In this document: piece by piece, positions 27,316 to 36,812 of the stretch
Layout: each line of letters begins with the position of its first letter
Numbering within the stretch: the stretch's first letter is position 1
Source of the DNA: an uncultured Aquimarina sp.
GTDB lineage: Bacteria > Bacteroidota > Bacteroidia > Flavobacteriales > Flavobacteriaceae
Length of the DNA: 47,679 nt
Assembly: GCA_947498455.1 (NCBI GenBank)
Contig: CANMKK010000035.1
Coordinates: forward strand, 1 to 47,679
Direction of reading: 5' to 3'
Made by a program: the position numbers and the translations under genes
Notes under the pieces: generated by a model
Database searches by the model: none
What the model was told of the DNA's origin: nothing
The model's input: only the letters and a program-made list of their open reading frames with translations

Positions 27316-28455
27316 ATGTTAGTAATGAGTAATTTAGTATTGAAACAAGAATCTAGAGACTAGAGGCCAGACACAAAACTCTAAATAATTGTATGTAGAT
27401 CATTATGAAAAAACTCAATTAATACAACCCGAACCCTGAGCGAAGTCGAAGGGTGATTCACTACATTCGATATGACACATCATTACAAGGAGACTCGACG
27501 AAGTAATCTCATAAATGTTAGTAGAGAGTATTGAAACAAGAATCTAGAGACTAGAGGCCAGACACAAAACTCTAAATAATTGTATCCAGATCATTATGAA
27601 GAAACTCAATTAATACAACCCGAACCCTGAGCGGAGTCGAAGGGTGATTCACTACATTCGATATGACACATCATTACAAGGAGACACGACGAAGTAATCT
27701 CATAAATGTTAGTAATGAGAAATTTAGTATTGAAACAAGAATCTAGAGACTAGATGCTAGACTAAAAGGTTATATCCAGATCATTATGAAGAAACTCAAT
27801 TAATAAAACCCGAACCCTGAGCGGAGTCGAAGGGTGATTCACTACATTCGATATGACACGTCATTACAAGGAGACACGACGAAGTAATCTCAGAGATGTT
27901 GGTAGTGAGTAATTTAGTATTGAAACAAGAATCTAGAGACTAGACGCTAGACTAAAAGGTTATATCCAGATCATTATGAAAAAACTCAATTAATAAAACC
28001 CGAACCCTGAGCGAAGTCGAAGGGTGATTCACTACAATATGACACATCATTACAAGGAGACTCGACGAAGTAATCTCATAAATGTTAGTAATGAGTAATT
28101 TAGTATTGAAACAAGAATCTAGAGACTAGATGCTAGACTAAAAGGTTATATGCAGATCATTATAAAGAAACTCAATTAATACAACCCGAACCCTGAGCGA
28201 AGTCGAAGGGTGATTCACTACAATATGACACATCATTACAAGGAGACTCGACGAAGTAATCTCAAGAATGTTAGTAATGAGTAATTTAGTATTGAAACAA
28301 GAATCTAGAGACTAGATGCTAGACTAAAAGGTTATATGCAGATCATTATAAAGAAACTCAATTAATACAACCCGAACCCTGAGCGGAGTCGAAGGGTGAT
28401 TCACTACATTCGATATGACACGTCATTACAAGGAGGCACGACGATGTAATCTCAT
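27316..28455. repeat. Six-unit tandem array, period 186-191 bp
   Basis: The motif GAACCCTGAG recurs at 27431, 27622, 27812, 28002, 28188 and 28374, giving intervals of 191, 190, 190, 186 and 186 bp. Each unit contains a CTAGA-rich block (ATCTAGAGACTAGATGCTAG), a GAACCCTGAGCGGAGTCGAAGGGT hairpin block and a CATTACAAGGAGACTCGACG hairpin block. The 186-bp units lack four bases near the last block. Units are highly similar, so expansion is recent. No open reading frame is shared among them. Confidence 0.85.
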
Positions 28456-28595
28456 GGATCAAAACAATAAATTAATCCTCTGGGGTAAACTAGTATCATA
28501 ATAAATGTTAACTTTTCTGCATCGAATCGTATTATATTAGTTATTTAGGGGCTATCTATTATCATAATTTAAGAAAAACATCATAAAAAAACATC

Positions 28596-28625
28596 TTGAT
28601 TTTAATGTTTTACCCTTTATATTTG
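28596..28625 (+). promoter_or_regulatory. Consensus Bacteroidetes promoter upstream of susC-like gene
   Basis: TTG at 28596-28598, a 19-nt spacer, then TATATTTG at 28618-28625: a perfect -33/-7 arrangement. Predicted start near 28632. Confidence 0.6.
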
Positions 28626-28793
28626 TAAAAAAATCACCTTTTTCACAAAAACACAAACCTTGATATAAACACCTAAAAATCAACCTACTCACATACATAT
28701 TATATCGAATAAAACGATCATACCCCATTTTCCTAACTTTTAAAAAAAATAATTTGTAGGGTATTTCTGTATAAAACTGTTTATTATGGGGAC

Positions 28794-28816
28794 AGCAATG
28801 TTAAAATAACATTGCT
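28794..28816. promoter_or_regulatory. Inverted repeat in the susC-like leader
   Basis: AGCAATGTT and AACATTGCT form a perfect 9-bp inverted repeat around AAAAT. There is no T-run after it, so it is more likely a protein-binding site or leader structure than a terminator. Confidence 0.4.
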
Positions 28817-29102
28817 AAATGTTAATATATACATATATTGCAGAAATTTCCATTTTAATGATACCGTGAAAACAAATTACTAACTATTAAAAAAACTCAA
28901 CACACTTTTATGAATTAAAAAACTACAAAATTTATACCCCTTACTTCCTTTGTTTAAGTATTATCTCTCACAATGCACTATATGCCTATAGAATGCATTG
29001 TTCTATCGTATAGTTCATTGCTATAAGAAAGATTCTTAAATTTAGTTAACCGGCGGGTATACTAACTAACAACAATGTAAACCTTTAAACAATTACTTTC
29101 AC

Positions 29103-32100
29103 ATGAAAAAAACTATACCGATTTGCTCCAGTGGTGCAAATAATTTTAGGGGTACTGTCATAACCAGACTCTTAGTATTTCTATTCTTATCTTCATTTTG
29201 CGGCATCAACGCCAATACACATACATACAAAGTAGATATTACCAACACCAAAAACATAACCAACAAATTTGCTGCTTTTCAGCAAAAGTTCATAATTAAG
29301 GGAATCGTTGTTGATCAAAATGGACTACCTATACCTAATGCTACTATTAGTATTATAGAAACTAACAAAGGCGTAATCTCTGATTTTGATGGAAACTTTA
29401 GTATTGAGGTTGCAGTAAACAATGTTTTAAAAGTAGAAAGTCTTGGTTTTGAAACAAAAAATATCACTATTGTGGATAATAAGGACCTTAGAATTGTTTT
29501 ACAAGAATCCATAGAGTCTCTTGATGAGGTTATTGTTACTGATGGATATCGAAAGACCGACAGACGTCTATTTGCTGGTGTAGCTACAAGACTGGATTTA
29601 GAGGAAATTAAAATTGATGGTGTAGCTGACCCTTCCAGACTTTTAGAGGGTAGAGATGCTGGGGTTGTTGTTGATAACATCTCTGGTTCCTTTGGAGCTT
29701 CTCCAAGAATCCGTATAAGAGGTAATACCTCTATTAATGGTAATAACAATCCTATTTGGGTAGTTGATGGAGTAATTTTAGAAGATAATGTAGAACTTGC
29801 AGCTGGTGATTTGTCCTCTGGAGACGTTACTTCTTTAATAGGTTCATCTATCGCTGGTTTAAATCCAGATGATATTAAGTCTTTTTCTATACTAAAAGAT
29901 GCTTCTGCAACAGCATTATATGGTGCTCGTGCCAAAAACGGTGTCATAGTTATTACAACTAAAACAGGTAAAAAAGGATCTATGAGGGTAAGCTATAATG
30001 GAAATTTCACATATAGATTACGCCCGAGATATGAAAATTTTAATGTTTTAAATTCTCAACAAGAATTATTTGTATACTCAGAATTAATACAAAAAAACTT
30101 ATTGGATTTAACCACTGCACAGAGAGCACAATCTTATGGAGTTATCGGAAAATACTATAATCTAAGAGCCACAAATGATGTAGAAATTGGTCCAAATGGA
30201 GGATTAGCCGATAGTTTTTTTACACGATATCAAACTGCAAATACAGATTGGTTTAAAGTATTATTTAACGATTTTTCATTGCAACAAAATCACTCTATCA
30301 ACATTTCTGGGGGTAGTGAAAAATCTACATACCTGTTCTCTTTAAGTTTTTTAGATGATCAAGGAACTACGATTGGTGATAGTGCAGAAAGATATACGGC
30401 TAGATTAAATAATAAGTTTTACCTTTCTGATAAACTAAACATTGGAACGATTGTATCTGCCAGTATCCGAGATCAAATTACTCCAGGTACAAATGATAGA
30501 AGATTAGATCCACTTACTGGTAATTTCGAACGTGAGTTTGATATCAATCCTTTTAGTTATTCATTGACTAATAGCAGAAGTGTTACTCCTTATGATGAAA
30601 ATGGAAATCTGGAATTTTTTAGAAAAAACTATGCTCCTTTTAATATCATACACGAGCTGAATAACAATAGAATCAATATCGATGTTACTGATATCACATT
30701 TCAGACGGATTTAGAATATAAGATTAAAGATAATCTAACATATAATACCACCTTTAATTATAGAAGAGCCATTACCAAAAGAGAACATGTAATTGGCGAC
30801 AACTCTAATCAAGCTGAGGCTTTTAGAGCAGATGAAGGTGTCCTTAGAGATGTAAATGATTTTTTGTATCAGGATCCTGACAATCTGACTTTACCTCCTT
30901 ATTCTATCTTACCAGAAGGAGGGATTAATATTTTTAATGAAGATGTATTGAATTATACCTATTGGAGAAATTCTATTTCCTGGAACCCTAAAATTAATGA
31001 TGACAATCAATTTACATTTTTATTAGGTCAGGAAATCAAATCTACCAATAGAGAAAGTAGAGAGTATAATGGTATTGGTATATCCTACGAAAATGGTTTC
31101 TTGGTAAATACGAACCCAGATGCTATAGATCAACTTACTGATAGAAATAATCAATATTTCGAAATATCTAACTTTAGGGATCGTTTTACAGGATTCTTCT
31201 TTAATGCTGGTTATAGTATAAAAAATAAATATACTTTTAATGGTACGCTACGTTATGATGGTTCTAACCTACAGGGAAGTAGTAGCAAGGCCAGATACCT
31301 TACCAACTATAATATCAGTGGTGCATGGAACCTTCACAAAGAAGATTTTATGGATGTTAATTGGTTAAATATTCTAAAGCTAAAAGCTACTTACGGTTTA
31401 TCAGGAGGTAGAGGACCACTTACTAGTGCATCTTTGGATTTACGAAGTAGAGTTCCGTTGCGACCTAATGATCCAGAAACGGTTATCAATATCAATTCTT
31501 TAGAGAATAATGACTTAACGTTTGAAAAACTAAAAGAATTTAGTGTGGGGCTAGAATACGCTTTGTTTAATTCTCGTATCGCAGGGGAATTAGGATATTA
31601 CAGACGTAACGCTTTTGATTTAATAGGTACCATCAAAACCAGTGGTGTAGGTGGACAGGCATTTAAAACGGGTAATTTTGCCGATATGGAAGTTGATGGA
31701 TATGAATTTTCATTATCTTCTGTAAACGTAAAAACCGAAAACTTTAGCTGGACTACGGATATCAATGTAGGATATAATACAGAGGAGGTTGTGGAATTAA
31801 AATTCAATCCTCGTTTGGTTGACTTAATACAACCTTCTGGATCACCGTTTACAGGACGTGAGATTTCTGCACTCTATTCTACTCGTTTTGCTGGTTTAAA
31901 TGAATTTGGTATTCCTACTTTCTTTGATGCAGATAATAATCGAGTTACTAATATAGACTTACAAGGAAGAGAGAATATTGAAGAAATATTAAAATATGAA
32001 GGACCGACACAACCTAGAGGATCTGGAGGGTTTAATAATACATTTAAGTACGGAAACCTTTCGCTTTCGGCTAATATTTCCTTTAAGTTTGATTACAAAA

Positions 32101-32528
32101 TACGATTGAACAGTAATTTTAATAATTCGTATACAGACTTTAATTCCCTTCCAGGAGAATTGATCAATCGATGGAGGTTACCAGGAGATGAAAATGTTAC
32201 CAACATACCCGCAATTTTGGATGCCAGAGTAGCTCGTAACGAATTAGGAGGGGACAATGCCTATCGATTGTATAATAATAGTGACCTTAGAGTTGCAGAT
32301 GGCACCTATGCCAGAATGCGTTCTATTATCCTTGGATATTCGATGCCCAGTAGTTATGCAAAAAGAATAGGAATCGCTTCGGCCACTTTCCGTTTACAGG
32401 GAGAGAACTTATTTCTCCTATACTCTGATAAAAAATTAAATGGACAAGATCCAGAATTTTTTAATGCAGGTGGTGCTGCATTACCAGTAGCTAAATCGGT
32501 AACCTTCTCAGTTAATGTTGGATTTTAA
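29103..32528 (+). CDS. SusC/RagA-family TonB-dependent outer membrane transporter
   Basis: An 1141-aa outer-membrane import channel. It begins with a long signal region (hydrophobic about residues 20-36), then a carboxypeptidase-regulatory-like beta-sandwich (about 64-135, IKGIVVDQNGLPIPNATISI). A TonB-box-like ESLDEVIVTDG, the plug domain (about 150-285, with RIRGNTSINGNNNPIWVVDG and LKDASATALYGARAKNGVIVITTK) and a ~22-strand barrel ending in SVTFSVNVGF follow. It pairs with the SusD-type lipoprotein encoded next. With no glycoside hydrolase here and a metallopeptidase-like lipoprotein downstream, a peptide-like or other non-glycan substrate is possible; that is inference. Confidence 0.95.
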   Translation: MKKTIPICSSGANNFRGTVITRLLVFLFLSSFCGINANTHTYKVDITNTKNITNKFAAFQQKFIIKGIVVDQNGLPIPNATISIIETNKGVISDFDGNFSIEVAVNNVLKVESLGFETKNITIVDNKDLRIVLQESIESLDEVIVTDGYRKTDRRLFAGVATRLDLEEIKIDGVADPSRLLEGRDAGVVVDNISGSFGASPRIRIRGNTSINGNNNPIWVVDGVILEDNVELAAGDLSSGDVTSLIGSSIAGLNPDDIKSFSILKDASATALYGARAKNGVIVITTKTGKKGSMRVSYNGNFTYRLRPRYENFNVLNSQQELFVYSELIQKNLLDLTTAQRAQSYGVIGKYYNLRATNDVEIGPNGGLADSFFTRYQTANTDWFKVLFNDFSLQQNHSINISGGSEKSTYLFSLSFLDDQGTTIGDSAERYTARLNNKFYLSDKLNIGTIVSASIRDQITPGTNDRRLDPLTGNFEREFDINPFSYSLTNSRSVTPYDENGNLEFFRKNYAPFNIIHELNNNRINIDVTDITFQTDLEYKIKDNLTYNTTFNYRRAITKREHVIGDNSNQAEAFRADEGVLRDVNDFLYQDPDNLTLPPYSILPEGGINIFNEDVLNYTYWRNSISWNPKINDDNQFTFLLGQEIKSTNRESREYNGIGISYENGFLVNTNPDAIDQLTDRNNQYFEISNFRDRFTGFFFNAGYSIKNKYTFNGTLRYDGSNLQGSSSKARYLTNYNISGAWNLHKEDFMDVNWLNILKLKATYGLSGGRGPLTSASLDLRSRVPLRPNDPETVININSLENNDLTFEKLKEFSVGLEYALFNSRIAGELGYYRRNAFDLIGTIKTSGVGGQAFKTGNFADMEVDGYEFSLSSVNVKTENFSWTTDINVGYNTEEVVELKFNPRLVDLIQPSGSPFTGREISALYSTRFAGLNEFGIPTFFDADNNRVTNIDLQGRENIEEILKYEGPTQPRGSGGFNNTFKYGNLSLSANISFKFDYKIRLNSNFNNSYTDFNSLPGELINRWRLPGDENVTNIPAILDARVARNELGGDNAYRLYNNSDLRVADGTYARMRSIILGYSMPSSYAKRIGIASATFRLQGENLFLLYSDKKLNGQDPEFFNAGGAALPVAKSVTFSVNVGF

Positions 32529-32541
32529 AAAAAGAAAGAAA

Positions 32542-34026
32542 ATGAAAACACATAATTTAAAAATATACGGTCTTCTTTCGCTATTATTGGTAGCATTCAA
32601 TTCTTGTGATAATTATTTGGATGAGTCCCCGGATGATAGACTGGAATTAGACTCATTAGACAAGGCCTTTAAAGTGGTGGCAGATTCCTATTCTCAGGGT
32701 AGTTATGCTTTTACAGATGCCTATACCGATCTAGTTGGTCCAACAGGAAATCCAGATATTAACGGAGTAAGTCAAACTACTGGAGGTAATTCTATAAGGG
32801 TACAGGATGAACAATTATATACCTGGGATAAAGTCGATGCTATTTTCTGGGATACCCCTACCTATTATTGGGATCAGACTTATGACGGGATCGCTCATAC
32901 CAATCAAGTATTGGCTGTGATTGATAATATAGAAGGTGATCAAAAATTCAAGAATTCTATTAAAGGTGAAGCTTTATTATCCAGAGCCTATCATCACTTT
33001 ATGTTAGTTAACATTTTTGGTTTACATTATGATGAGAATGCCTCGACCAATCTTGGGGTTCCTTATATTCTAAACCCCGAAACGGAATTTCTTCCTACAT
33101 ATACTCGTAACACGGTGGCAGAAGTATATGATTTGGTAGAAAAAGATTTATTAGAAGGACTTTCGTTAATAGATGATAGTTTCTTTTCGGGAACTAAAAA
33201 ATACCATTTTACTAAAAAAGCTGGTTTGGCATTTGCTTCTCGTTTTTATCTTTGGAAAAGAGACTATGCAAATTGTAAAAAATATAGTGATCAGTTTCTA
33301 GATGGTTCTCCTGAAACCTATGTCAAAGATTATGCAGATGTTCAGGGATCTGGATTTAATGATACTGCTAGTAAATATGGAAACGCCGAAGATGAAAGTA
33401 ACGTTCTGGTGATGCAAAAATTTAGTACGCATCAACGTAAAAGTATAGGGTATCGATTAAATATTATTGATTTCAATCGTTTATTCAGCAACCCGTTGAA
33501 TACACCGGATGAAAGAGTATCGGCTACAGGAATTTGGAATCAGGGTACCGATGCTCGTTTTTTAGCAAGGATCAGGGAATATTTTTTCCAAGAAAACCTA
33601 ACCTCTAATTCCGGTCAACCGTATCATATAGCAGTAGAACTTAAAGGAGAAGAGGTTATATTAAACAGAGCAGAAGCCAATCTTTGGTTAGGGAATCAAA
33701 ATGCAGCTTTAGTTGATATTAATATATTGGCTAGATTTCGCTATAACGGTCAGGAATTTACAGATACAACAGCTTTAATAAATTATTATAATACATCTGA
33801 CGAAATACAAGCTATATTAGCATTGATTCTTGATGAACGTAAAAAAGAATTTTGGGATCACGGACTGCGATGGTTTGATATCAAACGCTACAATATCCAT
33901 GTAACGCATATATTACCAGTTTCTGAAGGGGGACAAACATTTGAGTTACCTGCAAATGATCTTCGACGAGCGGTACAAATACCCGCAGATGCGCTTTCAT
34001 TCGGAATCCAGCCAAATCCCAGATAA
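32542..34026 (+). CDS. SusD/RagB-family substrate-binding lipoprotein
   Basis: About 494 aa from the ATG at 32542. This start is preferred because it opens the lipoprotein signal (MKTHNLKIYGLLSLLLVAFNSC, lipid-attached Cys22); the open frame reaches back into the end of the susC-like gene. The rest matches the SusD architecture: TPR-like helices (GEALLSRAYHHFMLVNIFG), a variable middle, and the C-terminal LDERKKEFWDHGLRWFDIKRY signature. It caps the transporter on the outer surface and captures substrate. The gap to the transporter gene is 13 bp, so the two are translated from one message. Confidence 0.95.
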   Translation: MKTHNLKIYGLLSLLLVAFNSCDNYLDESPDDRLELDSLDKAFKVVADSYSQGSYAFTDAYTDLVGPTGNPDINGVSQTTGGNSIRVQDEQLYTWDKVDAIFWDTPTYYWDQTYDGIAHTNQVLAVIDNIEGDQKFKNSIKGEALLSRAYHHFMLVNIFGLHYDENASTNLGVPYILNPETEFLPTYTRNTVAEVYDLVEKDLLEGLSLIDDSFFSGTKKYHFTKKAGLAFASRFYLWKRDYANCKKYSDQFLDGSPETYVKDYADVQGSGFNDTASKYGNAEDESNVLVMQKFSTHQRKSIGYRLNIIDFNRLFSNPLNTPDERVSATGIWNQGTDARFLARIREYFFQENLTSNSGQPYHIAVELKGEEVILNRAEANLWLGNQNAALVDINILARFRYNGQEFTDTTALINYYNTSDEIQAILALILDERKKEFWDHGLRWFDIKRYNIHVTHILPVSEGGQTFELPANDLRRAVQIPADALSFGIQPNPR

Positions 34027-34043
34027 AATAAAACACAGAACAT

Positions 34044-34940
34044 ATGAAAACAAATAGAAAAATAACACAAAAAATATTGCTGGTATGTTGCTTGTTTTTA
34101 GCACTTGCTTGCGATAGAGAAGAAAGTATCACACCGACGGAAATATTCGGTACTGAAGAAGAGTCGACCAATGAATTGGATCAATACCTAAAAAAGGAAT
34201 TTAGAGATCCATATGGTAGTGTAATTATATATAAGTTTGTTGACAGATACATTGATGCCAATAGATTTGCAGTACCTCCAAAATTAGAAGTAGTAAAACC
34301 CATCGCCGAGCTCATTAAACAGGCGTGGATCCAACCTTTTAATATCGGTGCAGATCAGGGAGAAGAGTTTCTAAAAACCCATTTTCCTGCTGAAATCGTA
34401 ATATTAGGATCTCCTATTTATAATGGGGATGGGACTGTTTTACTAGGTACTGCCGATGCAGGAGTAAGAGTAACACTTACCGACGGTAACAGCTATGCTC
34501 TTGGAAATACGGATTGGATTCTAAGAACATTTAGAGTATTACATCATGAATTTGCACATATTATCGACCAACGATTTAATTTTGATGTAGCAGCTTTCCA
34601 TAAGATTTCAGGAGACGATTATACCTCTCCGGGAAGCTGGACTCAAGAAACTCTTGGTAGTGCAATCTCAAGGGGAATGGTAACTCCTTATGGCACCTCT
34701 GCTGTAGGAGAAGATTTTGCAGAAATTGTTTCGTATATTATTACAACAGATCCAGCGGAATTTGATGCTATTTTTATTACACCAGAAGATTGTACCGGAC
34801 AAGGACAAGATTGTCTGGATCGTAATATTGGTAGAACGCGAATCAAAGAAAAGTATGACGTAGTGGTAAAATATATGAAAGAAGATGTAGGAATCGATAT
34901 TTTAAAAGTACGTGATGAGTTCCTAAAAAGTATTAACTAA
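34044..34940 (+). CDS. Zinc metallohydrolase lipoprotein linked to SusC/SusD import
   Basis: A 298-aa lipoprotein (signal with LACFLALAC-like lipobox near residues 14-23). The HEFAH motif (His168, Glu169, His172) is the HExxH zinc site of a metallopeptidase-like fold, and a glutamate-rich helix further on (GEDFAEIVSYIITTDP) may give the third ligand. It resembles the family called substrate import-associated zinc metallohydrolase lipoprotein, found beside SusC/SusD pairs. It starts 17 bp after the SusD-type gene. A role in processing the imported substrate at the surface or in the periplasm is inferred. Confidence 0.85.
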   Translation: MKTNRKITQKILLVCCLFLALACDREESITPTEIFGTEEESTNELDQYLKKEFRDPYGSVIIYKFVDRYIDANRFAVPPKLEVVKPIAELIKQAWIQPFNIGADQGEEFLKTHFPAEIVILGSPIYNGDGTVLLGTADAGVRVTLTDGNSYALGNTDWILRTFRVLHHEFAHIIDQRFNFDVAAFHKISGDDYTSPGSWTQETLGSAISRGMVTPYGTSAVGEDFAEIVSYIITTDPAEFDAIFITPEDCTGQGQDCLDRNIGRTRIKEKYDVVVKYMKEDVGIDILKVRDEFLKSIN

Positions 34941-34961
34941 TTATGATAAACATATAACAAA

Positions 34962-36299
34962 ATGCTTAACAATATAAATATATATATACTGGCTTTTCTT
35001 ACGATAAGCTTAGTATCCTGTAGTAACGATGATGTAGACCCCTTGTTCGATACTGATGTTAATACCAGAGTAAATGAACAATTAGATAGTCTTAGAAAAG
35101 CCTTATTAAGTGCTGAAAATGGCTGGAAAGTTGAATACCAACCAGAAAACACTGTTGGAATCTTTAATATTTACCTAAAATTCAACGAAGATAGTACTGT
35201 TGATATTGCTTCTGATTTTGATAATGGTGATCAGGATTTACCTACCACATATAGAGTAAGTATTTCACAGAAACCTGAATTGGTTCTTGAAAATTTTACA
35301 GTGTTTCATCGTCTTTTTGAAGCTAATTTTTTTAGTTTAGGTGCAGAATTCGAATTCTTATTTGAAAACGTTACTGAAGATATAATAACTCTTAAAAGTA
35401 AGACAGATTCAGGTGAAAAATCAACACTCACATTCGTTAAAGCTCTGACAAGTGATAAAGGTGATATTATTGCTCTTCAAGGATTAGATGCAAGAATTGA
35501 AAAAGAGAACTTAACAGATAAGCCTTTTACTTCTCTAAAACTTTTTGATAATAATTCAGAGGAAATATTTACGTCATCCTATAACTTTGATAAATTATCT
35601 CGTACCATAACATTATTTTATGATGGAGATAATAATAACGAAGTTGAAGATCGACAACCTATAAAAATAACACAAGAAGGTTTTGATTTTGTCAGCCCTA
35701 TTACACTTTTAGGAACAGAATTTCAATCTTTCACCTATGATGAAACCAACAATTATTTTATTGCAATTGTAGGAGATGTAACAGCTATTATTAACGGAAC
35801 TGATCTACCTGGGTATATTAACAATGACGGTTTAGGTCTTGGTGATGGAAGATTCACACAGTTTTTATATCGACCAAGTCTTGGAGCACACCCTTTAACA
35901 TCATCTGGATTTGATGCCATTATGGCTCAAGTTAATGCCAATATTGCTGGTTTTGGTTTCTCTGTGTTTGAATTTAGAACAATTATAGATATTAATGATC
36001 CAGATGGTAACACATATTTAGAAGTAACCATAGTAAATGCTGATGGTGGCAGTATAACTCTATTCTATGACCTAAGACCTAGCATCCAAGATAAAAAAAT
36101 ATTCTTTGAATATATTGCTCCATTTGGTGATACTTCTGCACTTTTAGAAACTCAAATGGCGCCGTTAATTAATTTTTGGTTGAGTACAGAAGGTTTGATA
36201 TATACTAATCGTGGGACATTTCAGAACTTTTCTAATTTAGCAGGTCAGTTTTTAAATGCTCAAGACCCTTCCTTAAGTGTATATGCAGTTTGGTTATAA
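34962..36299 (+). CDS. DUF4302-type lipoprotein
   Basis: A 445-aa lipoprotein (LAFLTISLVSCSNDD, lipid Cys20). The opening pattern, NTRVNEQLDSLRKALLSAENGWKVEY at about residues 28-53, followed by a beta-rich body, matches the DUF4302 family often found as the last gene of SusC/SusD/HExxH loci. Its function is unknown; a surface accessory that binds substrate or the transporter complex is plausible. It lies 21 bp after the metallohydrolase gene, and a strong hairpin terminator follows. Confidence 0.78.
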   Translation: MLNNINIYILAFLTISLVSCSNDDVDPLFDTDVNTRVNEQLDSLRKALLSAENGWKVEYQPENTVGIFNIYLKFNEDSTVDIASDFDNGDQDLPTTYRVSISQKPELVLENFTVFHRLFEANFFSLGAEFEFLFENVTEDIITLKSKTDSGEKSTLTFVKALTSDKGDIIALQGLDARIEKENLTDKPFTSLKLFDNNSEEIFTSSYNFDKLSRTITLFYDGDNNNEVEDRQPIKITQEGFDFVSPITLLGTEFQSFTYDETNNYFIAIVGDVTAIINGTDLPGYINNDGLGLGDGRFTQFLYRPSLGAHPLTSSGFDAIMAQVNANIAGFGFSVFEFRTIIDINDPDGNTYLEVTIVNADGGSITLFYDLRPSIQDKKIFFEYIAPFGDTSALLETQMAPLINFWLSTEGLIYTNRGTFQNFSNLAGQFLNAQDPSLSVYAVWL

Positions 36300-36337
36300 A
36301 AGTTTATATTTTTAAAATTAATTTGTAAAAAAGAAAT

Positions 36338-36373
36338 AAAAAGCTGTTTAGAAAAATTTCTAAACAGCTTTTT
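36338..36373. terminator. Bidirectional terminator between convergent operons
   Basis: AAAAAGCTGTTTAGAAA and TTTCTAAACAGCTTTTT form a near-perfect hairpin with A and T runs on the two sides. It separates the plus-strand SusC/SusD operon from the minus-strand SDP-like operon and can serve both. Confidence 0.88.
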
Positions 36374-36383
36374 ATTTTATAAA

Positions 36384-36773
36384 TCACTCCAAAAAGAATG
36401 ACTTATCCTTAGATGTTAATATTTTACAATTTTCCCTTTTACCCATAAGAAAATATCTATTTTTCGAAATATGATTATAAAAAAAATCTCTGATAACTCT
36501 TGGTATGTAAATAAAAGAATAGATATATTTCCAATTAGAGTTTAACAACTTAAAAATCTTTAATATTGCTGTTGACTGTCTATAACATTTTTCATTTTCG
36601 ATTAATAGAAGTGAATCCATATTAACAATTTCGAATTTTTCCCTATAAGGTTTTGATACTTTGGATTGAAATGAAACAAATCTTATTTCAGGATCAGGGT
36701 TATTTTTCAAAATAAATTGAACCCAATTATTACAAACCCCACAAACACCGTCGTAAATAATAATTTTAACCAT
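36384..36773 (-). CDS. DCC-family thiol-disulfide oxidoreductase
   Basis: A 129-aa protein of the DCC/YuxK type (DUF393). The diagnostic DGVCGVCN motif gives Asp8, Cys11 and Cys14 at the N-terminus in a thioredoxin-like fold. No signal peptide, so probably cytoplasmic. It is the last gene of the SDP-like operon, 39 bp after the hydrolase gene. DCC proteins are often encoded beside HTTM-type membrane proteins, the superfamily to which SdpB belongs. A redox role in toxin maturation is attractive, but the toxin region has only one cysteine, so no internal disulfide can form. Confidence 0.85.
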   Translation of the reverse strand: MVKIIIYDGVCGVCNNWVQFILKNNPDPEIRFVSFQSKVSKPYREKFEIVNMDSLLLIENEKCYRQSTAILKIFKLLNSNWKYIYSFIYIPRVIRDFFYNHISKNRYFLMGKRENCKILTSKDKSFFLE

Positions 36774-36812
36774 ATAAAAGAGTATCTAATTTTGTTTGAT
36801 TTGTAGTAGCCA

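Larger units (their letters stand above)
28456..29102. other. Long leader region of the SusC/SusD operon
   Basis: About 650 bp without a gene. It contains a consensus promoter (28596-28625), an inverted repeat (28794-28816) and a second stretch of short inverted repeats with ATAGAA/TTCTAT arms near 28990-29020. If the promoter is used, the mRNA leader is about 470 nt. Confidence 0.55.

Noticed and set aside
27316..28455. CRISPR array or protein repeat
   Set aside because: Period of 190 bp with no unique spacers, and no reading frame runs through the units.
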